Assembly (NCBI RefSeq): GCF_900116195.1
Contig: NZ_FOZW01000003.1
Coordinates: forward strand, 1-64,000
Origin: Alloyangia pacifica
Lineage (GTDB): Bacteria > Pseudomonadota > Alphaproteobacteria > Rhodobacterales > Rhodobacteraceae
DNA length: 64,000 nucleotides
Direction: 5' to 3'
Notes under the pieces: generated by a model
Seen by the model: only the letters and a program-made list of their open reading frames with translations
Database searches by the model: none
What the model was told of the DNA's origin: nothing
In this document: positions 55,109-62,366 of the stretch, one piece after another
Numbering within the stretch: the stretch's first letter is position 1
Layout of the letters: each line of letters opens with the position of its first letter
Translations under genes and position numbers: made by a program

Positions 55109-56179
55109 ATGCGAGTCGCATTGGCGATCGGGGATGCCGCCGGGATCGGGCCTGAACTGGCCGCGAAGATCGTGGCGGACGCGCAGGCGAACCTTGGCGA
55201 CCTGATCGTCATCGGGGATGCACGGCTGCTGGCAAAGGGCGCGCAGGTCGCCGGGGTGAAGGTCGATCTGCCGGTGATCTCCACCGCGGATCTCGCAAAG
55301 CCCCTGCCCGCAGGATCGGTTCTGCTCGATCTGGGCAACTGCGATCCGGCCGCGGTGCCGCCGGGCAAATCCTCGGAGGCCGGGGGCCGCGCCTCGCTGC
55401 AGAACTTCGCCACCGCGCTGCTGCTCGGCAAGGCCGGGATCGCGGGTGTCTGCGCCTTCACCCCGTTCAACAAGCATTCGATGCGCCTCGCCCGGTCGAG
55501 CTACGTCGACGAAATCGGTTTCGTCGACGCGGTGATCGAGGCCGAGCAGTCGGGCCGCGAATTCAACGTGCTCGACGAGGTGTGGAACGCCCGGGTGACC
55601 TCGCACATCCCGCTGAGCAAGGTCGCGGCCACGATCACCACAGAGCGGGTGGCCAACAGCCTGCAACTCACCTCGGACGTGATGACCGCTGCGGGCATCC
55701 CCAATCCGCGCATCGGCGTGGCCGCGCTCAACCCGCATGCCGGGGATGGCGGCAACTTTGGCCACGAGGATGACGAGGTGATCGCGCCCGCCATCGAAAT
55801 CGCCAAATCCCAAGGGATTAACGTGACCGGCCCCGTGCCCTCGGATACCGTCTTCGTGCGGGCCATCAAGGGGGGAGAGTTCGACGCGGTGATGACCATG
55901 TACCACGACCAGGGGCAGATCGCGATGAAGCTGATCGGCTTCGACCGGGGGGTGACGCTGATCGCCGGCTACCCCTTCCCGATCGTGACCCCGGCGCATG
56001 GCACCGCCTTCGACATCGCGGGCCAGGGCCGCGCCGACACCGGCGCCACGTTCAATGCCATCGCTCTCGGCCGCAAGCTGGCCGGGCTGCAGCCCCGTCC
56101 GCCAGCCACGGAGGAGGACCGCCAGCACGCGGCCGGGGCCATCGCGGCGCTCACCGAACCGGAGGTTCTGGCCGGCTGA
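55109..56179 (+). CDS. pdxA2: PdxA2-type 4-phosphate dehydrogenase (D-threonate/D-erythronate branch)
   Basis: A 356-residue NAD-dependent, metal-dependent dehydrogenase of the PdxA family: IGDAAGIGPELAAKI at the start, and three metal-ligand histidines in SHIPLSKV, MYHDQGQ and TPAHGTAFDIAG. PdxA2 members oxidise 4-phospho-D-threonate or 4-phospho-D-erythronate rather than the pyridoxine intermediate. The context (TRAP transporter, FadR regulator, D-threonine-aldolase-like gene) favours a sugar-acid role. The usual DUF1537 kinase that makes the phospho-substrate is not in the window. ATG at 55109 with GGAGGAG upstream. Confidence 0.8.
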   Translation: MRVALAIGDAAGIGPELAAKIVADAQANLGDLIVIGDARLLAKGAQVAGVKVDLPVISTADLAKPLPAGSVLLDLGNCDPAAVPPGKSSEAGGRASLQNFATALLLGKAGIAGVCAFTPFNKHSMRLARSSYVDEIGFVDAVIEAEQSGREFNVLDEVWNARVTSHIPLSKVAATITTERVANSLQLTSDVMTAAGIPNPRIGVAALNPHAGDGGNFGHEDDEVIAPAIEIAKSQGINVTGPVPSDTVFVRAIKGGEFDAVMTMYHDQGQIAMKLIGFDRGVTLIAGYPFPIVTPAHGTAFDIAGQGRADTGATFNAIALGRKLAGLQPRPPATEEDRQHAAGAIAALTEPEVLAG

Positions 56180-56223
56180 GCCCACCCCACCAACAGGACC
56201 AAGCACTCAGGGAGGAGACACAC

Positions 56224-57213
56224 TTGGAACTCAAGCATATCGCACTGATCGGCGCCGTCGCCGTCACGCTGCAGGCCGCGCCTGCGCTGGCGCAGACCGA
56301 GATCATTTTCGGTATCAGCGCCGCCGATGGCTCGCTGCAGGACCAGACCGCCGAGGAATTTGCCCGCCGCGCCAACGAGAAACTCGGCGACAAGGCGGTA
56401 GTGAAGGTCTTTGACAGCTCGCAGCTGGGCAAGGACAAGGACATGCTGCAGAAGATCAAGCTGGGCACGATGCACATCACCCTGCCCAGCTCGACCATGC
56501 CCGAGATCGCGCCCGAGTACGCGCTCTTTGACCTGCCCTTCCTCGTGGCCGACCGCCAACACCTGGCGAAGATCGACGAGGCGCTCTTCGACAGCGTTCT
56601 GAAGCCCGCCGCCGAGGCCAAGGGCTACAAGCCGCTGGCGATCTGGGAGAACGGCTTCCGCCAGATCACCAACTCCAAGCACCCGGTGACCACGCCCGCC
56701 GACCTCAAGGGCCTGAAGATCCGCACGCCGAACTCGAGCTGGCGCGTGGCAATGTTCCAAGAGTACGGCGCGAACCCGACGCCGATGCCCTTCTCCGAGC
56801 TCTTCGTGGCGCTGCAGACCGGCGTGGTCGACGGGCAGGAAAACCCGATGACCAACATCTACGGCGGCAAGCTCAACGAGGTACAGAAGTACCTGTCGCT
56901 GTCGAACCACGTCTACTCGCCGGCCTATCCGACCGTCGGCGTGAAGGCTTTCGAGAAGCTCGACCCCGAGGTGCAGCAGATCATCGAGGAGACCGCAAAG
57001 GAGGTCGCCTTCTGGGCGCGTGACACCGGCGAAGCACAGGATGGCGAACTGGTGGGCAAGCTCGAAGAGGGCGGGCTCGCGGTCAACAAGACCGACCGGG
57101 ATGCCTTCGTCGAGGCCTCCAAGCCGATCTATGAGAAGTTCGCGGCCGAGGTCGAAGGCGGTCAGGAGATGATCGACCAGGCCCTCTCGCTGGCCAATGG
57201 CTCGGGTTCCTGA
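56224..57213 (+). CDS. dctP: DctP-type TRAP solute-binding protein
   Basis: A 329-residue periplasmic binding protein with signal ending APALAQTE. IRTPNSSWRVAMFQEYGANPTPMPFSELFVALQTGVVDGQENP is the family signature, with the Arg that clamps the ligand carboxylate in KIRTPNS. Start is TTG at 56224, preceded by GGGAGGAG. It would bind a sugar acid such as D-threonate or erythronate, judging from pdxA2. Confidence 0.88.
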   Translation: MELKHIALIGAVAVTLQAAPALAQTEIIFGISAADGSLQDQTAEEFARRANEKLGDKAVVKVFDSSQLGKDKDMLQKIKLGTMHITLPSSTMPEIAPEYALFDLPFLVADRQHLAKIDEALFDSVLKPAAEAKGYKPLAIWENGFRQITNSKHPVTTPADLKGLKIRTPNSSWRVAMFQEYGANPTPMPFSELFVALQTGVVDGQENPMTNIYGGKLNEVQKYLSLSNHVYSPAYPTVGVKAFEKLDPEVQQIIEETAKEVAFWARDTGEAQDGELVGKLEEGGLAVNKTDRDAFVEASKPIYEKFAAEVEGGQEMIDQALSLANGSGS

Positions 57214-57284
57214 GCCACACAGGTGAACCGGCGGCGCGGCTGTCCCGCGCCGCCTCTCCCCTCGCAGAATTCCCGGAGGCAACC

Positions 57285-57875
57285 TTGCTGTCCCGTCCCA
57301 CCCGCTGGCTCGACCTGTTCCTGCAGATCGCCACAATCGCGATGATCGTCGCGCTGGCCTGCGTCGTCCTCCTGGGCGTCGCTTACCGCTACAGCGGCCA
57401 GTCGCTGATCTGGTACGACGAGGTCGCCGCGGCGCTCCTCGCCTGGATCACCTTCACCGGGGCCGCGCTGGCCGTGGTGCGCAACTCCCACATGGGCTTC
57501 AACGGGTTGATGTTCGGCCTGCCGGGGGCCGGGCGCTTCGTGCTCTTCGGCCTCGTCGAGCTGCTGTTCCTGACCATCTGCGCGATCACCGCATGGGCCG
57601 GCTGGGCGATCCTCGAGATCTTCGGCGACGAGGTGATGACCACCGTCCGCTTCGTGCCGCGTGCCGTGCTGCAAGGCATCCTGCCGATCAGCTTCGGCCT
57701 GATGATCCTCGGACGGCTGCTGACCCTGCCCGAGCGCCTGCAGGCCGTGCGCGACGGCATCGATCCGGACACCGCCGAGATCGAGCACGAGATCGCCCGC
57801 GCCGAGGCCGAGCTGGCCGAAGCCCGCGGCAAGAGCCAGCGCAGCCCCGCGGCACCCAAGGAGGTCACCCAATGA
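57285..57875 (+). CDS. dctQ: TRAP transporter small permease subunit
   Basis: A 196-residue protein with four membrane helices (ATIAMIVALACVVLLGVAY first) and the DEVAAALLAWITFTGAALAV signature. A helical charged tail ends the protein. Starts with TTG at 57285 after CGGAGG. The stop overlaps the dctM ATG (ATGA). Confidence 0.88.
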   Translation: MLSRPTRWLDLFLQIATIAMIVALACVVLLGVAYRYSGQSLIWYDEVAAALLAWITFTGAALAVVRNSHMGFNGLMFGLPGAGRFVLFGLVELLFLTICAITAWAGWAILEIFGDEVMTTVRFVPRAVLQGILPISFGLMILGRLLTLPERLQAVRDGIDPDTAEIEHEIARAEAELAEARGKSQRSPAAPKEVTQ

Positions 57876-59158
57876 TCGAAGCCGGCATCCTTTTGTTCAT
57901 GTTCGTGCTGATCGCGGTCGGCATGCCCATCGCCTTCTCGATCCTTGGCTCGGCGCTGCTCGGGGTCTTCCTGCTCAACGGCGAGCTCGGCTTTCTCAAC
58001 GCCGCGCTGTCGCTCTACGACGGCGCCACCAGCTTCCCGCTCATCGCCATCCCGCTCTTCATCCTTGCCGGCGCGCTGATGAACACCGGCGGCATCTCGA
58101 CACGGCTCATTGCCTTCGTCTCGGCGCTTATCGGCTTCGTGCGCGGCGGTCTGGCGATGGTCAACGTCGGCGTGTCGATGTTCTTCGCAGAAATCTCCGG
58201 CTCCGCCGTGGCCGACGTGGCCGCCACCGGCTCGGTGCTGATCCCGGCGATGAAGAACAAGGGCTACACCCCGCGCATGGCCGCGGCGATCACCTCTTCG
58301 TCGGCCTCGCTGGCGATCATCATCCCGCCGTCGATCCCGATGATCCTCTACGGCGCCATGTCCGACACCTCGGTGGTCAAGCTCTTCGTCGCGGGCATCG
58401 TGCCCGGCGTGCTGGGCGGCGGGCTGCTGATGGCGCTCTGCTATTACATGGCCCGGCGCTACGACCTGCCGCGCGACGAGGCCTTCTCGCTGCGCCGTCT
58501 CGGCGAGACCGCCAAGGACGCCTCCTGGGCGCTGATCCTGCCGGTAGTGATCCTCGGCGGAATCTTCGGCGGCGTGGTCACGGCGACCGAGGGCGCGGCG
58601 CTGGCAGTGGTGGCCGCCCTCTTCATCGGCGTCTTCATCTACCGCGAGATCGACCTGCGCCACCTCTATCAAGCGCTGGTGGACGGAGTGCTGCAGACCT
58701 CGGTGGTGATGCTGATGGTCGCCGCCTCGGCGGTGCTGGGCCTCTACCTCACCGAGACCGAGATGCCGCAGCGGCTCGCCGCGGGCATCACCGAGATCAC
58801 CACCAACCCCTTCGCCGTGCTGATGATCATCAACCTCTTCCTGCTCTTCGTGGGCATGGTGCTGCATGGTGCGGCGGCGATCATCCTGACGGTGCCGATC
58901 TTCATGCCGCTGGTGCATGAGCTTGGCATCAACCCCATCCAGTTCGGTATTCTGCTGACGCTGAATATCGCGCTTGGCCAGCAGACCCCGCCGGTCGCGA
59001 GCGTATTGATCACCTCCTGTTCAATCGCCCGCACCGACGTGTGGCGGACCTCGGTCACCAACCTGCCCTTCGTGGGCGTGCTGGTGCTGGTGCTGCTGCT
59101 CGTCACCTACGTGCCGGCTGTGTCTCTCTCGCTGGTGGACCTCGTCTACGGCATGTAG
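57872..59158 (+). CDS. dctM: TRAP transporter large permease subunit
   Basis: A 428-residue protein with about 12 membrane helices. ISGSAVADVAATGSVLIPAMKNKGY and SSSASLAIIIPPSIPMILYG are the canonical large-subunit motifs. It performs the sodium-driven transport step with DctQ and DctP. Ends 71 bp before a terminator. Confidence 0.92.
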   Translation: MIEAGILLFMFVLIAVGMPIAFSILGSALLGVFLLNGELGFLNAALSLYDGATSFPLIAIPLFILAGALMNTGGISTRLIAFVSALIGFVRGGLAMVNVGVSMFFAEISGSAVADVAATGSVLIPAMKNKGYTPRMAAAITSSSASLAIIIPPSIPMILYGAMSDTSVVKLFVAGIVPGVLGGGLLMALCYYMARRYDLPRDEAFSLRRLGETAKDASWALILPVVILGGIFGGVVTATEGAALAVVAALFIGVFIYREIDLRHLYQALVDGVLQTSVVMLMVAASAVLGLYLTETEMPQRLAAGITEITTNPFAVLMIINLFLLFVGMVLHGAAAIILTVPIFMPLVHELGINPIQFGILLTLNIALGQQTPPVASVLITSCSIARTDVWRTSVTNLPFVGVLVLVLLLVTYVPAVSLSLVDLVYGM

Positions 59159-59229
59159 CGGGTCCGTCGCGGGCCGGCTCTCCCCGGGGCCGGCCCGTGA
59201 TCAGGTTCCTTCGACCGCGCAGCTCGGAT

Positions 59230-59252
59230 CGCCCCCAAGCGGGGCGGTTTTT
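59230..59252 (+). terminator. Rho-independent terminator after dctM
   Basis: CGCCCC (59230-59235) pairs with GGGGCG (59241-59246), followed by GTTTTTC. A second GC-rich stem (GGGCCGGC/GCCGGCCC, 59171-59196) lies upstream without a T-tract. Confidence 0.7.
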
Positions 59253-59325
59253 CTTGTCGGGGAATGGGATGCGCGCGGGCAAGCTGCTATGCCCGGCGCA
59301 TCGACAGACGAAGGATCGCCCCGAC

Positions 59326-60435
59326 ATGTCCCACGCCCCCGACCTCACCGACATCGGCACCCCCGCCCTGCTCCTCGACGAGGCACGGATGAGCCGGAAC
59401 ATCGACCGGCTGGCGGCGCAGGCCGACGCGCTCGGCGTCACCCTGCGCCCGCACCTCAAGACGGCGAAATCCACCGAAATCGCGCGCCGCCTCGGCGGAC
59501 CGATCACCGTCTCGACACTGGCGGAAGCCGAGGTCTTCCATGCCGCCGGGCATGGCGACATCCTCTACGCCGTCGGCATCGCCCCGCAGAAGCTGCCGCG
59601 CGTCCAGGCCCTGCGGGCACAAGGCTGCGACCTGACGGTGATCCTCGACAGTGCCGCGCAGGCGGAGGCGGCGGCCAGGGCAGGCGTGCCCGCGCTCATC
59701 GAGATCGACAGCGACGGCCACCGCGGCGGGCTCGCGCCCGATGCTCCGGCGCTGGTCGAAGTCGGACGGATCCTGCACGGCGCGGGACTGCTGCGCGGGG
59801 TGATCACCCACGCCGGCGAAAGTTACGGCGCCCGCGGGCGCGAGGCCCATGCCGAGTTCGCCGAGATGGAACGCAGCGCCACCGTGCGCGCCGCCGAGGC
59901 GCTGCGCGGCGCGGGTCTGCCCTGCCCGGTGGTCAGTGTCGGCTCGACCCCCACCGCTCATGCCGCCCGCGACCTCTCGGGCGTCACCGAGCTGCGCGCC
60001 GGGGTCTACATGTTCTTCGACCTCGTGATGGCAGGGATCGGCGTCTGCGAGGTGGACGACATCGCGCTCAGCGTGCTGACCACGGTGATCGGCCACCAGC
60101 AGGCCAAAGGCTGGGTGATGGTCGACGCAGGCTGGATGGCCCTGTCGCGCGACCGCGGCACTGCCGCGCAGTCGGTGGATCAGGGCTACGGGCTGGTCTG
60201 CGATGCAGCGGGGCAGGTGATCCCCGACCTCATCGTCTCGGGTGCCAACCAGGAGCACGGCATCGTCTCGCTGCGCCCCGGCAGCACGGCCATGCTGCCC
60301 GACCTGCCGCTCGGCACGCAGCTGCGCATCCTGCCCAACCACGCCTGCGCCACCGCCGCGCAGCATGGCCAATACCACCTGCTGCCTGCAGGCGGTGGCC
60401 CGCGCCAGGTCTGGCCCCGGTTCGGCGGCTGGTAA
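59326..60435 (+). CDS. DSD1-type PLP enzyme (D-threonine aldolase-like)
   Basis: A 369-residue fold-type III PLP enzyme. TPALLLDEARMSRNIDRLA and the Schiff-base Lys in RPHLKTAKS form the barrel, and NHACATAAQHGQYHLL near the C-terminus is the metal-binding His-x-Cys motif. Relatives are D-threonine aldolase, D-3-hydroxyaspartate aldolase and D-serine dehydratase. The gene follows the TRAP operon after a terminator, so it may or may not belong to that pathway. ATG at 59326. Confidence 0.82.
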   Translation: MSHAPDLTDIGTPALLLDEARMSRNIDRLAAQADALGVTLRPHLKTAKSTEIARRLGGPITVSTLAEAEVFHAAGHGDILYAVGIAPQKLPRVQALRAQGCDLTVILDSAAQAEAAARAGVPALIEIDSDGHRGGLAPDAPALVEVGRILHGAGLLRGVITHAGESYGARGREAHAEFAEMERSATVRAAEALRGAGLPCPVVSVGSTPTAHAARDLSGVTELRAGVYMFFDLVMAGIGVCEVDDIALSVLTTVIGHQQAKGWVMVDAGWMALSRDRGTAAQSVDQGYGLVCDAAGQVIPDLIVSGANQEHGIVSLRPGSTAMLPDLPLGTQLRILPNHACATAAQHGQYHLLPAGGGPRQVWPRFGGW

Positions 60436-60471
60436 CTTGGGGAGAACCTCCCGAATTCGGAAAAGCCTTGC

Positions 60472-62001
60472 TCAGTCGGCGAGAAAGGTGCGGACCGCTC
60501 CGACTCCGCGCAGCTCGCTGGTCCGCGCTTCGAACCCGCCGGCATCGCGCAGCAGCGCCCGCGTCGCCTCGGACAGGTGGATGCGCCCCGGCGTCCCCGC
60601 CGCCTCGATGCGGCTGGCAAGGTTCACAGTCTCGCCCCAGACGTCGTAGACGAACCGGCTGCGCCCGATCAGCCCGGCGATCACCGGCCCGCTGTGCAGG
60701 CCGACGCGGATGGTCATCTCGCCCGCCGTACGGCGGGCGATGTCTCCGACGATGGCCCGGGCGAAACCCAAGGCACGCTCGGCGTGGTCTTCGGCCGGCA
60801 GGGGAACGCCGCTCGCCGCCATGTAGGCATCGCCGATGGTCTTGATCTTCTCGACCCCGTGTTGCGCCGCGAGATCGTCGAAGGCGAGGAAGATCTCGGT
60901 CAGCCGCTGCAGCAGCTCGCCCGGGTCGAGCCGCGCCGTCCAAGGGGTGAAACCGACGATATCGGCAAACACAATCGTCGTGGCTGGCACCCGGTCGGCG
61001 ATCTGCGTTTCCCCCGCCCGCAGGCGCGCGATCACCGGCGCCGGCAGCACCGCGTGCAGCATAGCATCGGCGCGGTCACGTTCGTATTCTATCTCCGCGA
61101 GGTAGCGCAGCTCGCGCTGGTGCCAGCGGTGCTTCTCGAGACAGGAGCCGACCCGCGCGTGCAGCAGCACCGGGTCCACCGGGCGCTGCAGGTAGTCCTC
61201 GGCCCCGGCGGCAATACAGCGGGTGACCGCGCGCATGTCCTTCAGCCCCGAGACGACAATGATCGGGATGTGCCGCCAGCGCGGGTTCTGCTTGATCCGC
61301 GCCAGCAGCTCGATGCCGTTCATGTCGGGCATCAGTACGTCCACGAGGATCACGTCAATCTCAGCCCGGGCCAGCACCACGAGACCTTCGGAGGCCGAGC
61401 CGGCGGTGGTCACCTCGTGGCCGTGGCGGCCGAGCTGACGGCGCATCAGGTCGAGGTTCTCGGCCGTATCGTCGATCACCAGCACCCGGCCCGCCTCTCC
61501 CTGAGGCACGCCGCTGCCCGCCGCCAGGCTCCGCGCAACCGAGGCGGCGACCAGCCCGTCGAGCGCCGAGCCTGCGAGGCTGCCCGCCTCCGCGTCCGGC
61601 CCGAGGACCCGGTCGATCTGCGCCAGAAGCAGCGCGCATTCCCCCACCACGCTGCGGATGTCGCCGAGCAGCGCCTCCGGCAGCGCCGCCTCGAAGTCCT
61701 CGGCGACCAGCTCGGAATAGCCGATGATGGCGTTGATCGGTGTGCGCAGGTCGTGGCGCAGCCGCTGCCGGTCGGACGGGACGACCCCGCCCTGCGCAGC
61801 GCTCCCGATCAGCGCCAGCAGCTGCCGCGCCGCCATGGCCACGCGCTCCGCGTCCGCGGCGGCCTCAGCCAGGCCGAGGCCGCGGATCTCCTCCAGCACG
61901 ATCTCCTGTATCCCGGCGATGGCCTCCGCCGGCCCCGCCAGGCGCTGGATCACCCGGGTGGCCAGGGCCCGCTCGCGAATATCTTCCGGCGTATCCTGCA
62001 T
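60472..62001 (-). CDS. HisKA-like, receiver and class III nucleotide cyclase fusion
   Basis: A 509-residue cytoplasmic protein. Residues about 75-115 (RLRHDLRTPINAIIGYSELV) resemble the dimerisation and phospho-acceptor helix of HisKA with its His, but no ATPase domain follows. Residues about 170-290 are a receiver (VLVIDDTAEN, phospho-Asp in VILVDVLMP, Lys-less RPVD). Residues about 330-509 form an adenylate/guanylate cyclase (TIVFADIVGFT, IKTIGDAYMAASG, RVGLHSGPV, VWGETVNLASR). It is likely switched by phosphorelay. Its ATG overlaps the receiver gene's stop (ATGA). Confidence 0.85.
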   Translation of the reverse strand: MQDTPEDIRERALATRVIQRLAGPAEAIAGIQEIVLEEIRGLGLAEAAADAERVAMAARQLLALIGSAAQGGVVPSDRQRLRHDLRTPINAIIGYSELVAEDFEAALPEALLGDIRSVVGECALLLAQIDRVLGPDAEAGSLAGSALDGLVAASVARSLAAGSGVPQGEAGRVLVIDDTAENLDLMRRQLGRHGHEVTTAGSASEGLVVLARAEIDVILVDVLMPDMNGIELLARIKQNPRWRHIPIIVVSGLKDMRAVTRCIAAGAEDYLQRPVDPVLLHARVGSCLEKHRWHQRELRYLAEIEYERDRADAMLHAVLPAPVIARLRAGETQIADRVPATTIVFADIVGFTPWTARLDPGELLQRLTEIFLAFDDLAAQHGVEKIKTIGDAYMAASGVPLPAEDHAERALGFARAIVGDIARRTAGEMTIRVGLHSGPVIAGLIGRSRFVYDVWGETVNLASRIEAAGTPGRIHLSEATRALLRDAGGFEARTSELRGVGAVRTFLAD

Positions 62002-62366
62002 CAGCTTGCCAGCAGAGCCTCGATCTTAGCCAGCAGGTCCGGCAGGTCGATGGGCTTGGTGCCGAAGGCATCGCACCCCGCCTCCATCGCCTTCACCCGG
62101 TCGGCCTCCATCGCGTGGGCGGTGAGCGCAATCACCGGGATCGCGGCTGTCGCGGCGTCGGCCCGGAGCGCCCGCGTCGCGGCCCAGCCGTCGAGCACCG
62201 GCAGGCTCATGTCCATCAGCACGATGTCCGGGCGCGCGTCGCGCGCCATGTCCACCCCCGCCTGCCCGTCGCGCGCGGCGAGGATCTCGTAGCCCTTGCG
62301 CTGCAGCCGCCGGCTCAGCATGTCGAGGTTCATGTCGTTGTCCTCGACGATCAGGATCGTCGTCAT
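62001..62366 (-). CDS. Single-domain response regulator (CheY-like)
   Basis: A 121-residue receiver: ILIVEDNDMN, phospho-Asp in IVLMDMSLPVLDG, Thr in IALTAHAM, and Lys in GTKPIDL. The motif SLPVLDGWAATRALR marks it as a DivK-like receiver. Its ATG overlaps the stop of the hybrid kinase and its stop overlaps the cyclase ATG, so all three are translationally coupled. It may shuttle phosphate from kinase to the HisKA or receiver of the cyclase. Confidence 0.88.
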   Translation of the reverse strand: MTTILIVEDNDMNLDMLSRRLQRKGYEILAARDGQAGVDMARDARPDIVLMDMSLPVLDGWAATRALRADAATAAIPVIALTAHAMEADRVKAMEAGCDAFGTKPIDLPDLLAKIEALLAS

